Shown here one piece after another: positions 33,500-44,882 of a DNA stretch of 64,000 nucleotides; within the stretch, counting starts at the first letter, position 1; each line of letters begins with the position of its first letter. Position numbers and translations under genes: made by a program. The notes under the pieces are model-generated. The model was not told the DNA's origin and ran no database searches. It was given only the letters and a program-made list of their open reading frames with translations. This DNA comes from Acephala macrosclerotiorum (taxonomy: Eukaryota > Ascomycota > Leotiomycetes > Helotiales > Mollisiaceae). The DNA is taken from positions 806,001-870,000 of the forward strand of contig MU119205.1 of NCBI GenBank assembly GCA_014904845.1, given 5' to 3'.

Positions 33500-35140
33500 T
33501 CTGGGCTCGGTGGTCTGGTGGAGTATCCGGCGGGTACGAATGGGTGGTTGATGACGGAAAGTAGTAGCCTTCACGGTTACATGCCTAGTCATTTACGACA
33601 GCAATCGCGATCACGACGAATATCACGACAAAGTTCATAGTGGGGAGTTATTGGATGGCATGATTGTATGTATGAAGACGTAGATTACGGCGTTTGTTGA
33701 GATACCCAATTTGATTTGAGCAAGAGAGCTCTTCCTTCTGCATTAGTTGAGTTGAAAAGTGAATTGTGTTTGGCAAATTGGTGTTGAGGCTCTATTCCCT
33801 CGTGGAGATTTGGGACGAGGCTGTGGGACGGAGGAAGTCTAGGTCGGTGTCAGCATGGTAGGGCAGACGTACCTAGGTATTTAAAGCAAGACAGAAGTGT
33901 CTAACATATGGAGCTACAAGATGGTAGTCAGCTTGGAACTGAAACGGGGGTTGATGGGTGCCTGCGAGGGATTAATGAAGGTCAGTGAAGCAAAAGCTTC
34001 GTGAGGGGGAGGTTCGAGGGACAACGGATTGGCGAGGCAAAGGTTCAAAGGTCCGTTAAGAGGTAAAGAGGGGTTCCCTAGGGAGGCGATGGCGAGGGAG
34101 GTAGTGAAGAGCCCGGCGAAGAAAGGATTCGTGGGAGGAGTCCGGTTGGTGAGGAACAGAATAACGAGGTAGATGTTTGAGAGTCCGATAAAGGTGATCA
34201 GTGAAGACGATGAGCTGGGGGGCAAAAGCCTATTCTGGACCTGTAAAGTATGTCAGTTACATATCTTGAGAAACGGACCTTGTCTGGGATTGAATGTCAA
34301 AAATTAGGCTCAGCAATAGCGACGACAGATTGGCGGTGCTCTCGGATCTTAGAGGTCCGGCTCGTGTGAAACATAAAACATGTTGATGTGTATGTAGAAG
34401 AATGACTGGTTTGATATCCCCATGGCGTCGAGTGCGAGATGGACAGGTACCTGGGCTCATGTAAAAGGTCGATCCGCAAGCCGCGGTCCTCCTAGAACTC
34501 GCATTCAACAATCAACACTGAGCGCAGCGTCCAGGTCCTCCTTGTGATGATCGTGGAGGTGACTGTGGTAATGGTTTTTCCTTGTGAAGATATAATTGGT
34601 CCCGCGGGATTCATGGCATGAACTCGACCGTTGGCACATCTACTTGGTGAAGCTGCGGCCCCTAGTTATTGACGGCGTAACATGAGCCGTAACATGAGCC
34701 GCGAAACCGAAATATATGATTTCTAGATGTACTGAGGATGTGTGAACGTTCTTTTAATGGCGGTCGAGGTCGTCGGGTCGGGTGGTAGACTGGCTCTCCG
34801 AGTCCACATTGGCAGCAAAACCACACTTGCTTCCCTAGCCGTCCGCCTCCTTACTCCAACGCCAATGTTGTAATGTGAGCCATAAATGTGGAGATGACCT
34901 CTGTGGTAATCGCGGGGGTGGTCGCGGTAGTGGTCTTGCATCTAAAAGGATGGCTGGCTCTGCGGTATCTGGAGTAATCACAGCAGAGTCTTGACATCTT
35001 GCTGTGGAATCCTCTAAGGAAGTGAACTCCAGGGAGGCCGGTGGAGGCACATCGGTATGCTCGCAAATTCCGCAGCGGCAGCTATAGTCGATGGTTGCTT
35101 GGTGGTTGGTAGCTGCTGCCGCCGTCGAAAAGTGTGGTGT
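33500..35140. other. Intergenic, MYST gene to zinc-cluster gene
   Basis: 1.64 kb between convergent genes. A minus-strand frame at 33914-34225 follows a possible acceptor near 34239 but has no start or partner exon. Two short near-repeats of AACATGAGCCG at 34680-34700. No gene called. Confidence 0.45.
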
Positions 35141-35863
35141 TCAGGAAATGGTGTCTTGAGAGGAGGGCCAGAAGTCATTTGAATCGTGAAGTTCGTAGTT
35201 CTGCCAGTTGCCGAGTTCGTCGTCATTGTCTGTCCATGCTGTTCCTGGGGCTAGAAGGTCGAATTGGAAATCCGTGTAATTGAGAGAAGAAATTTTGCCT
35301 GTACCTTGTTCAGAATCTCGCAAAGATGGCGTTTTGGCTGTTGTATCGTTGCCAGGCGGTGGGGAATTCGAGGAAGCTGAGATGTCGGGGTGATTGCACT
35401 TCTGCATATTAGATGTGACATTCCGGAGTCAATTGAGATGGTTTTGACATACCGCTACTTTTCTTCTTCTGCAGTTTTTGCAAGCTCCTCGTTTCCGGAC
35501 TTCTGCTACTTTCTTTCTTGTCTCGGGATCGAACTTCTTGCGTTTCCTCCTAGGCGAAATTCCGGTCGTAATGGACCACGTCGTTGTGAAAACGGTAGAT
35601 TTTGGCCTCCCTGGGGAGGTTTGTGTTGGTACAACGACTATGTTTGAAGATTGAGCTGAAATTGAATTTGCCGTGTTCTCTTCTCTGACGTAGTCTAGGA
35701 TAGCACGTCGCAGCTTGCTCTCAAGATCCGGTTCCAGAGGATATTTGTAGCTGAGAGCGTTTGCCAGTTCAACAGATCCAATCGCAGGGCTGAATTGAAG
35801 AGTTTTGTCATCTTGACGGGTGATGGTATACCCAAAAATTTCTGGGTCGGGTGCTTGGGACAT
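35141..35863 (-). CDS. Three-cysteine zinc-cluster-like protein with tandem splice acceptor
   Basis: Exons 35863-35453 and 35398-35141 give 222 residues. Residues 1-50 (DPEIFGYTITRQDDKTLQFS) and a helical segment precede FDPETRKKVAEVRKRGACKN, then the cysteine motif. The intron ends CAGAAG: using the second AG yields C-x2-C-x6-C (CKNCRRRKVACNH), the spacing of half a Zn2Cys6 cluster; using the first AG inserts Lys and breaks the spacing. No second Cys triplet follows, so a canonical binuclear cluster cannot form. The C-terminus is acidic and aromatic (NYTDFQFDLLAPGTAW, GNWQNYELHDSNDFW), like an activation region. Inference: a small transcription regulator of a fungal family with an atypical finger. 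Confidence 0.7.
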
Positions 35864-36485
35864 TTTAGCTTGTTGAGACTGAATTTGCTATTATTGAATA
35901 GGATAGTGTATTGCGAGAAAGGATAGGAGCCTAAAACAAAAATTGGTATATAAGAGCTTTGCTCGGGACTCGATGCTGGGCGGGAAAGCCAGAGGCGTAT
36001 ATATGCACCCGAACATGAACGCAGAGGATCATCCAGCTGTAATAACAGCTGTAAAGTAAGGTTGAGAGGGTGACTTGGGCTCAAAGATTGGCTTCTGGAA
36101 GTCGGTGTCCATGCTGCTCACCGAAGCTTCCTATTTCGACGCCGAAGCAACCTCGGTGAGCTCACCGCAGCTGGGCTTGAGCGCTGGTCCCATGAGCAAA
36201 CAGGTATGCCCAACAGACAGCCTCATATCACGATTGGGCGTGAGGCATCGCAGTAGAATGTGACCGTGTAGTAAGGCTGCAGTTGAAGGAGGGTGGCTGG
36301 AAACGTCGGGAAGAAAGACGACTCTGCCGCACGTGACATAAAGGTTATACAAAATATGAAGATATAATTTTGTGTAGTGCGATGGATTGTAGAATCTGTC
36401 CATTGATAAACTCACTTACATGCCTTTGACGATAGTTAAAGGTTTCCTGCTAGGGGAAAAAAAGTCCATGTAGAGTTTACGTAAT

Positions 36486-36511
36486 AAAACGTGATATCTG
36501 GGTCACGTTTT
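36486..36511. repeat. Perfect 9-bp inverted repeat (hairpin)
   Basis: AAAACGTGA and TCACGTTTT flank an 8-base loop (TATCTGGG). The arms are exact. The ACGTGA core resembles a CRE/E-box-like half site, but no function is assigned. Confidence 0.7.
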
Positions 36512-36601
36512 TGCGCCAAAGTTTTGCCAAGAAACGCTAAGATGTGTCGCTTTTAGCATTTAGCGCTCCCCGTAAAGCTCCTCGTAAAGCTTAAGCTCTA
36601 C

Positions 36602-36665
36602 GGGGGGGAAGGGGGGGGGGATTATAGGGGGGGAACGCCCCTACTCGCGCCGGCGGAGCCGGTGC
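36602..36665. other. G-tract block with adjacent GC-rich inverted pair
   Basis: On the + strand three G runs of 7, 10 and 7 are separated by AA and ATTATA, followed by CGCCCC and a GC-rich inverted pair (GCGCCGGC and GCCGGTGC around GGA). It is unlike all neighbouring sequence and could form a G-quadruplex if a fourth run is supplied by splitting the 10-G run. Confidence 0.6.
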
Positions 36666-36973
36666 GAATAGAAAATCCATATACTAAAAGTTTTATAATA
36701 AATTCAAGTCGTCAAAGGCAGGGCATGGCGCGAGGTACGAGGGACATCCCACTATTTGACAATGGGAGCAGAAGTGGTTCTTAAATATGTCTCGTGATCC
36801 ATCTTGCTCCGTTAACGCTCGGCAATCCTCATGTCGGTAACATGACCCTGACACGATAACCGTCATTATCACGCCACTGATTCAGATATATATACTTCTG
36901 ATCAAGCCATATTAAAGATGATCTGAAAAGTATATTTTGAGGCAGACAAGACGGAAAAAGCAAACATACGGAC

Positions 36974-37402
36974 ATGATTCGAAGTACCCTACGACCAAGA
37001 ACATCACTCAGTGTGGTGAAGTGTGTAAGGAGAAGCATCAGTACTCAAACTCATGACTGGGAAGGCGTACATAGTTGGACTGGAGATACTAAAGTAAGTC
37101 TCATCCACCAATACATTGGTGATTTCGCTAATGTCATGAAGCTTCCTTTCACGAGTTGGCAACCTGAAGGCCAAAATGTGAAGCCATCGAATGTACAACA
37201 GACCGCCTCTCCGAAAGTTGAAGCGAAGAAACCATCAACACATATAAAACGGGGTCAGACTGTCACAGAAAAGGACGCAGAATTGAGAGCGAAACTTGAA
37301 GGAATCTCAGGCGAAGGTGGCGAAGCTGGAGTTGAGTTGGAAGATGGGAAGGCGGTTGGTCTGAAACGAGGAGTAAAGGAAAACATGTTTCGAGTTATAT
37401 GA
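36974..37402 (+). CDS. Small conserved-looking protein, likely mitochondrial
   Basis: 142 codons if unspliced. The N-terminus (MIRSTLRPRTSLSVVKCVRR) is basic, amphipathic and free of acidic residues, typical of a mitochondrial presequence. The C-terminus AELRAKLEGISGEGGEAGVE followed by GLKRGVKENMF looks like a conserved fungal motif, but I cannot name its function. Residues 41-56 are encoded by a 48-nt segment (37094-37141) that starts GTAAGTCTC, contains a GCTAATG branch-like site and ends AG. It is a multiple of three and free of stops, so it is probably an intron that can be retained; spliced, the protein would be 126 residues, joining GDTK to LPFTSW. Confidence 0.65.
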   Translation: MIRSTLRPRTSLSVVKCVRRSISTQTHDWEGVHSWTGDTKVSLIHQYIGDFANVMKLPFTSWQPEGQNVKPSNVQQTASPKVEAKKPSTHIKRGQTVTEKDAELRAKLEGISGEGGEAGVELEDGKAVGLKRGVKENMFRVI

Positions 37403-37953
37403 TGAGGATAACTTCAACTGCCCGGGGAAAGTTCAGGGAAATTCATAATGAGCTTGGAAGAAGGATTCTGAGGAAGGAGAGTGCTCAGGTCTTGGAGGAT
37501 GGTCACGTGTAGACGTGGGAGGCGAAACGCGGTCCTCAAGTCGATGACGTTGGCTGCAAAGAGACGCGTCGAGCTCCAGCTCAATCTTAACTTCACCTCC
37601 GACCCCTTAAGATTTTATCCTTCAACCATTAGCAATTGATTCAGGCGATCAACTCGCATCATTCCTTTTCCGTTGATTCAATATCCCCTACACTCCAGAC
37701 ATCAAAACTTCATCTCAATTGAGAAGACTACTGAAGTCAAGGTGAGTCAAATTGTCCATTCGCCTTCAAGCCCTCTTCGTACCACAAAGTCCCCGCAGAC
37801 TTTCAACTTTGACATACCCTGATTGTCCCAACTCTTCCACGGTATCCACTTTCAACTTTCCAAATCTTCTCAATTCTAAGATTTTGTTTATCTTCGTTGG
37901 CCACATTATTCTTTCAGCCATTACTGACACCACAAAGCCCTAGAGACTTAATC
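37403..37953 (+). promoter_or_regulatory. Promoter and leader of the AT-hook gene, probable 5-prime-UTR intron
   Basis: A donor AAG|GTGAGTC at 37742 and a pyrimidine-tract acceptor TTTCAG at 37917 bracket a 176-nt segment just upstream of the ATG at 37954. It reads as an intron in the leader. Confidence 0.45.
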
Positions 37954-39311
37954 ATGGCACACACACGTTCCTCCCAAGGCTCAGAAAAGTCTTCCTCTCA
38001 ACCTGCAACCAAGGCTGGCACCAAGCGCACCACCACTGGCGCTTCCTCTTCACCCCGTAAGCGCGGCCGTCCCTCCAAGGCAACCAAGCAACAAACCATC
38101 GAGGAGACCATGACAGATGTCGACGATCAAGTTGAAGACGATAAGGACGTCGCTGACCAAATCAATGGCAAGCCCGGACCTAAGGATAAGCCTGAGAGCA
38201 AGGCCGAGAAGGGTGACAATGAAGAGCGCAAGGAGAGTGAGAATCCTACCGATGGCGAGTCGAAGACCAATGGTCTCAAGGACGGCGAGAAGAACGCCTT
38301 TGACGAAATCAAGGCTGACTCCAACGAAGTTAAGGAGGCAGCGAAGGAGGAACAAGACAAGAAGACTGAGAACATCGGCCAGCATAATGAGTCTGTCATC
38401 GAAGATGAGAAGCGTGAGGCTGCAATCCCATCCTCCATCTTAGAGAAAGGTATCATCTACTTCTTCTTTCGTGGCCGAGTCGGTGTCGAGGATCCACAAG
38501 GCATTGAGGATGTTGCTCGTAGTTACATCGTTCTTCGACCTCTTCCACTTGGTGCTAAGATTGGCGAGGGACCACTCGAGGATTCAGGTACTGCGAGACT
38601 TCTAGCTCTGCCGAAGAAGATGTTGCCGAAGAGCAAGCAGGATCGCTTCCTGATGTTTGTTGAGAAGCCCAATCAATTCATCAAAGACTTGAGAGACCAG
38701 TTCTCTAGTAACGAGTACGCTACTAAGACTTCTGGTACCAGCAATACTCCAGCCGCCACTCCTTTCGCAGAGGGTGTCTATGCCATCACCAGCACCGGTC
38801 GTGAGTCTCACTTGGCATACCACATCACCGTCCCCGAGAAGATTGGCGAAGTTCAGAAGGAGCTTGGCCTTCATGAGAAGGGTAGTTACGGTGAGTCAAA
38901 AAGTCCTAAAACATAAGAGACATTGAACACTGACTCTGCCTAGTCTGCTCGGCAAAGAACCCGAACGCCCCCGGCCCCGCCAATGCCACCCTCAACAACC
39001 CAGCTCAGTACCCCGAATTCATCCAAAAGAGATTCCGCAATCTGCACTGGATGCCCCTCGAGCCCGAACTTCTCAACTACGAGAACACCCAATTCCTGAT
39101 CATCGGAGAAGGACTAGGAGATACGGGTCGTGCTACAGAGGAGATGAGCAAGGATAAGAAGGATGATGAGAAGGAGAAGCCGGAGGAGGAGTTGGAGAAG
39201 TTGAAGGAGGAGGATCATGATAGGGTTGAGGGGTTGAAGGAAGATGATCCGGTTTTTGCGGATTTGGGGTTGAGTGGGAAGGAGTATCATAAGTTGCAGA
39301 CTACTTGGTAG
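37954..39311 (+). CDS. AT-hook-containing conserved fungal protein
   Basis: Exons 37954-38890 and 38944-39311 (53-nt intron, phase 1) give 434 residues. Residues 35-42 (RKRGRPSK) are an AT-hook, a minor-groove DNA-binding motif. Residues 45-160 are Lys/Glu/Asp-rich and disordered. The folded part starts ILEKGIIYFFFRGRVGVEDP and includes SYIVLRPLPLGAKIG, RFLMFVEKPNQFIKDLRDQF and, after the intron, FIQKRFRNLHWMPLEPELL. The C-terminus is a Lys/Glu coiled stretch. Homologues in moulds are often auto-labelled BTB domain transcription factor, but I see no BTB fold here. A nuclear DNA-associated protein is the reasonable inference; the role is unknown. Confidence 0.82.
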
Positions 39312-39555
39312 ACGCTTCAGCTTGGATGATTCTTTGCACTAGGGATCTACGGATGGGGAGACGGAGATATAGGATGGGAAAATATTTGCATATTGCAATC
39401 TGGGGAATAACTGGCGTCGTGGCCATGGGAAACATGGAGGCTTGCAATTCCTGGGGATTTGTATTTGCAACTGGGCTTGGGAACTAGGAAAAAATGGCAA
39501 TACGAAAAACGAAGACGTACATCCATCTAAATGCTTGAGGCCGAATTGTGTTCGG

Positions 39556-40289
39556 CTAATCAAACAAGAAACTATTCCGGGGTCCCCTCGCACCACGAAT
39601 CTGCTCAGCTAATTCGGTCATATGGTCTTTTTGTTCTTGAGAGAGACTCGCCTCCTCCCAAACGATCTGCATGAAAATCAGCTCCTTCAATGAGCGGTAT
39701 TTCATCAAAAATTCCACAAACCCGCCTGGATTATCCGCCCATCGCACCTTAACCGCCTGACAAGCACAAACAGCAAGGGACTTGATTGATGCGACCTTTG
39801 CCTCGTCGAAAGCAAAGACCAAGATCACAGAGCAAAGCTCAAACCATCAAAGCTACCAATCTTCTATCCTGTTGCCAGACATTCTGTCGTTCCATGGTTT
39901 TCTTCGTGATGGCACCTGTCATGTTGCAGCGTATCGATCTCTAGGTTCACATATCCTCCCTTGAATCCACCTGAAAATCGGGATTCCGCTATTGCGAAGA
40001 GCTGGTAAAACTTCAAGCCTTCACGACGAGACTCCTGGCAGATGTGCAAGAGGGTTGGAAAGGTTTCGTGATAGCTATGCTCAGCACATCTCCGCGTTCA
40101 GTGTTTGGGATCCCCCCTATTCGCAACCCGGTCGCCATAACGAAGCTCCTTGTGTCTGGTGGTCAAGGAGGCAAATCATGGGGATACGGTGTGGTGCCAT
40201 GTCTTTGTTCGAAGCTCGATTGGGAGTCATAGGAAGGGAGGGAATGTCGAGAGAGCTTCGGAAGTATCGCTTTGTTGAGGTGTAGTCAT
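39556..40289 (-). pseudogene. 2EXR-domain protein, pseudogene
   Basis: From ATG at 40289 the minus strand reads FPPFL-stop-LPIELRTKTW, which matches the opening of the fungal 2EXR domain (F-x2-LP-x-E-[LI]-R-x-K-I-W), then LLHICQESRREGLKFYQLF and YVNLEIDTL, the second half of the signature. In-frame TGA codons lie at 40227, 40176 and 40098. After about 39864 the frame changes, and the stretch VFAFDEAKVASIKSLAVCAC down to 39556 has the character of the usual C-terminal part. The first two TGAs are best explained by CGA to TGA. 2EXR proteins are abundant in mould genomes; their function is unknown. Confidence 0.7.
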
Positions 40290-41229
40290 CTTGAGAGGTC
40301 GTTAGCTTGGTGTTGACGATGTTGTTGGTCAGAAAGCCGGTCTCGGATCCGAGATCCGCATTTTGAACTCTCTGCCTTGACCCCTTCGCCTCCTTACTCT
40401 ATTAACCTTTACATCAAACATCCTCGAGTTTGGTCCATCTTGCTGTGCTAGTATTCGAGTGAGCGTTGACGCGTGTTCTTCTTGAGTTGGTCATTGTGCT
40501 GCTGGCTGTCGTCCGAAGAGATGTTTGGAGACTTCGGACCGCAGCTTGGATTCAGCGCCTCCTGAATAGCAAGCACAAGCTTGCTCTAATCACTGCGGAT
40601 GTTTGAGCCTCGTTCTTAAGGGCCATGCGTTGAATTGATCGATATGCAAGGTACGATCGGAGCTGTACACCTCACAAGCAATTGCCCCTCATCCTGAAAT
40701 ATTTATGCTTCCACGATTTGTTAGGGTTCATGTCCTCGGACTCGCATTCAGATCTCGCATTCGCAAACTATACTCCTCGAATTGCATTAGTGCGCAGATC
40801 ATCCCTCCGATTGCGATATATGATCCGCAGTATAGGGCGATGTTGGACTTGTCTCCGAAGTATATCTGGGGTTGTGCCTCTCTGCTGAGGCATTTTAGTC
40901 TTCTTTTCAGGGTCCTCTCCTCGCATATGGCAATGTTTAGAGTTCGTACTCGTGGTTTGAAAGTCGATCCCATGTACAGACATCTCGGAGGGACTTGGCA
41001 GGCGGAAACAAACCTTTCGGGGCCCGTCACCGACGTGGCTGATGGTAACACTCTGGAAATCGTGACTATGCACGTCATTTTTAAAGTTAAAATACTCCTC
41101 GTTTTCGAGTGATGGGATGGATATATAAAGTAGGAGTTGCTCTTAAAGTCTAGACCAAGCATCTTTTGCTTGCCTTTCGCTCCTTACCGTCTCCTATCTT
41201 CTTTCTCAGTCTTCGATCCCTCATCCAGC
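40290..41229. other. Intergenic between divergent pseudogenes
   Basis: 940 bp. Open stretches on both strands at 40680-41160 overlap each other and show no motif. No gene called. Confidence 0.5.
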
Positions 41230-42892
41230 ATGTGTTTCAAACTCCTCGCAATCAGCGGCATGGCGGCAGGCACTGCTGCTTTCAACTTTCATGGGCAGCG
41301 ACTGGACTTCAACTCAACGAGCGATCCAACTACCACCTGCAACTTCTTCAAGCAGACCTACCCTAACATGACTCTGCTTCCAACAGACTCTGGCTACCCT
41401 GATGAGAACGAGGGTAAGTAATTCCTAACATTCCGACCTGCAGCCTGCTAACAATGACTAGTCTCATAGAATGCTGGCGCCTAGTTCGGACCGGCATGTG
41501 TCCTCACCCCACCTCCGCCGAACAAGTCTCCTGTGCCGTCAAATTTCTCGTCAAGTTCCAAACGCCGTTTGCTATGCGAGGGGGTGGACACATGCCCATC
41601 GCAGATGCAGCGAACATCAACTCCACTGGTATCCTAATCTCGAGTACAAACCTCAACACCCTCTCCCTTTCCGACGATCTGAGCTATGTCGAAGTTGGCC
41701 CCGGTCCTAGATGGGGAGATGTCTACGAATATCTTAATTCAACTGGGACGGGGGAAATGGTTGTCGGCGGACGGTATGCGCCTGTTGGTGTGCCGGGTTT
41801 GTTGCTTGGTGGTGAGATGTCGTTTTTCTCCTACGACTACGGTTTGCTTCCACCAACGGTAACATGCAGGGTGTCGAGTTATGTTTTCCCTCTGCCATCA
41901 TATATATCCCAATTCTAGCAATAGCAGTGTGTGCTGGCAAACGGTACAATCGTCAACGCAACCCCCAACGGCACCCACTTCGACCTCTCCTGGGCCCTCC
42001 AAGGCAGCGGCAACTCCTTCTGCCTTGTCACCAAATTCACACTCCGAACCTTCGACGCCCTAGCAATCGGTCTTGCGAACCCTTCTTACGGTTTCGGCAA
42101 CGATATAAAGACTGACTGGCTCACATCAATCTACAACTACGTCCAGAACGACTCAAGCGATGGGAAAGCAGCTATCATTCCTGTAGCGAGATTTGGACCG
42201 AATTTTACTAGTCCGAGATATGATGCTACGCTTATCTATAACTCGGCTACGGAATCTATTCCTGCTATTCTGTCTGATTTCCAAGGTGGGCTTTGCCAGC
42301 TGTTGAGGGCCAAGCTGGAACTGCGTTGACGATGCTCACGATGGCGGATTTCGCAGCCGCGGTACTGCCAGCTTTTGAGGAGGGAGGGGAGAGTTATGGT
42401 CTCCAGTAACGATTCCACGTCATGTCCCACAAAGCATCGATAGAAGCAATGAACATCGTGCACGACACCTTCTTTGATGCGGTAGTTAAGTATGACTTGG
42501 GCAGTTTGGAGGGATTCTTTGCTGGTTTGGCTTGGAATTCCATCACTACCAAATTCATCGAAACGTCCAGTGCTGGAATCGGCTGTCCGCAGGGTGTTCC
42601 TGAAGAACCAGTCTTCTGGGTTGAGGAGACGCTGACCTGGGGATCTGCTGAGGATACGCCATTGATTGACGAATTCATCGCTACGATGAATGCGAATATT
42701 ACGGCTCAGCTGGAAGCAATTAATGCGACGAGTGCGTATATTTATTTGAATAATGCGGACAAGATTCAAAACGTCTTTGCGGGGTACCCAGCTGCGAATG
42801 TGGAGAGGATGAAGGCTATTCGGGATGTTTATGATCCTGATTTGGTATTTACGAATCTTATGCCTGGGGGGTTTAAGGTTGCGAAGGCGTAG
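41230..42892 (+). pseudogene. FAD-linked (berberine-bridge-type) oxidoreductase, pseudogene
   Basis: Flavin-dependent oxidases of this PCMH-fold family are common in fungal secondary metabolism and sugar oxidation. The start at 41230, an intron at 41415-41469, and the motifs CHPTS-like entry, FAMRGGGHMP, VGPGPRWGDVYEYL, GVPGLLLGGEMSFFSYDYG, LANGTIVNA, WALQGSGNSF and the C-terminal YIYLNNADKIQNVFAGYPA with GGFKVAKA are all present in order. Lesions: a one-base loss near 41843 (Gly-Phe-Ala expected after DYG), a frame change in the GGTGGG run near 42286-42290, and TAA at 42407-42409 (CAA expected before RFHVMSHKAS). Otherwise the coding sequence is well preserved, so loss of function is recent. 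No signal peptide is obvious. Confidence 0.75.
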
Positions 42893-44882
42893 GGTGTTCG
42901 TGTTTGCGATGGTGTTTAACATGGGGGAGAAAACCCCATTTTGCCCCCGCCCCATGGGTCCCCCGTGCGCAGCCTACTTTTCATTCTTTCACTTCAGGCC
43001 TCAAGCAAGTAAGCAAGCAAGGTATGCACCTGAGACAACTCAGTCACGATCACTCAGACATAAATACACCATTACCGGCAACTTCATTCCACAACTAGCC
43101 ATAGACTATCACTCACTGGTATGACTGCCTGTCTGGACCCCCACTCAAACGGGTTATACAACAGTTGTTCTCTGAAGGTCGCTTTGCACTAGGGGTGGGT
43201 GCTCTTTTGGTTTGCAAAATTTTGTGTTCTCGTGGAAGTATTTCAGACGAGATATATTCTATCAGATGGCAATCACTACGGTATTTTATCCAAATACATG
43301 AAGTCGAACTATAAGATTTTTAAACTTCGGTTTCTAAACGAGCGCAGGACGAACTATTTATAGCGACAATCCTTTTTCTAGGCACCAATTTTGTTCCTAG
43401 AGTGGTTGAAACATTTCTCCTCGAGATACTGCACTAAAGTTGGCCCGGTCGTTTGAGGAGCAGTGAAAATAAAAGGGGCATGTGCTGGAGCAAGAGTTTG
43501 AGGTGGACGTCGAGCTTGAGCTTGAGTTGACCTATTGGTGGCTGTTCAGCGAAGGAGATATAATTTATACTTGGAGAGAATAAACTTGAGTCTTGTACTC
43601 CTCGTTTTGATGCACCTTGGATCTCCTTTACTAATGATAAGCCAACTTCAAATTGCGAGAAGGTCTCTCCAGTTATACTTCGGCGCCAGTATAATACGTT
43701 CTGCTTCCCCTCTGCAGACTTCAAAAACTAAGAACAAGTAAGAATCTACGATTCACGGGCGTTGTGCGGAATCTCTGGTCTTGGTGGTGTCAATTTCTCT
43801 GGCGCACGCACATGTCAATCATTTCCTGAATATGCATTTAGTTGTCCGGGGCTCAGAGATCTAGAATGTTGGAATTTTGTCTGGAAGTTAACAACGATGT
43901 TCGTCCCAAGGCTCGGATGATATTGTAGCCAGTCGCATGTAATAGGAGAATTTAAGACGATGTTTGCAAATAGGTATAACGGGGTATCGTCCGTTGACTT
44001 GGCCATAGCCGGAGACATCATAGCTATCAGCAACGAGAATTTCTCTAGCTGGACCTCTCCTTTCTCAAGCGGACGTAAATCATCACGCGGATCATGATTT
44101 TGAAATTTCTTTTGTGGGTGATGGGGTTCATCTCCTAGACCTTGTCGCAAACTGCCGGCGTAGCAGGATGAGCAGCAGGCAAAGCAAGCCGGTGTCGGTG
44201 TCATACTAAGGCAGCGAAAGCGTTAGTTTGAAGACGAAGAGGGAGGAGGACACGAGATATTTATAATCTGCTGAGAGGTGCATTCGAGAAAGAATTCCTA
44301 ATAAAGGTGACGTCAAAGATGAGGTGTTACTTGAAGTTGAACCTTTCTTTTGCTTCTCTTTTCTGACACCTCACAGCAGCGCAAGTTAGTGACTCTTAGT
44401 GATATCAGTCTTTTGCATGCATTTTGAGGCAGGCGAGTATCCCAAAAATGTACTTAGAGTTAGGCGCATAAGACGGAATTGACAGGGTGACTCAAGCCCC
44501 CACAATGTTGGTCAATCCACTGGGCCATGACGATGCAATAATGACTGAAAATTCTGTAGAGCATTCTAAGTTTTTCGGCTTTTATGGCTAAGTTCTGAGC
44601 ATTTGCACAAGTCAGAAATGCACCTGGCAACTCGAAAGCAAAATGCATAGCAAGTACTTGGCCTCTCTTTACGTAAATGCGAGGGCACCCTGACACCAGA
44701 TAGGGGTTCGGCTGCCAAGCGAGGCAATGCATTACAGTCTTGGCATTGGCTCAGACACGTGCCTTCAGAAAACAAGTACAGAAAGATAGATAAAAAGACG
44801 CAAATTCATCTTCAAAGGTCGCAATGGTTCTCAAAAATAGCTTTACTTAATTGGCAGCCTTAACTAAATGAAATATTCCAAA
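42893..44882. other. Long intergenic stretch
   Basis: 2 kb without a supportable gene. A minus-strand frame at 43815-44204 (129 codons, Cys-rich start) has no recognised motif. The sequence is otherwise mixed AT/GC without repeats. Confidence 0.45.

Larger units (their letters stand above)
35864..36973. other. Intergenic with hairpin and G-tract element
   Basis: 1.1 kb between divergent genes. It contains a 9-bp-arm hairpin (36486-36511), a near-palindrome around CGTAAAGCTTAAGCTCTACG (36583-36602), and a G-tract block (36602-36633) followed by a GC-rich inverted pair. Otherwise AT-leaning. Confidence 0.55.

Noticed and set aside
33914..34225. Minus-strand frame of about 104 codons after a possible acceptor
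   Set aside because: Hydrophobic stretch but no start codon in context, no upstream exon and no recognised family.
37954..39311. BTB domain transcription factor label
   Set aside because: Homologues are often given this name, but no BTB/POZ fold can be seen; only the AT-hook is supported.
43815..44204. Minus-strand 129-codon frame with Cys-rich start
   Set aside because: The CFACCSSCYAG start is suggestive of lipid modification, but nothing else supports a gene.
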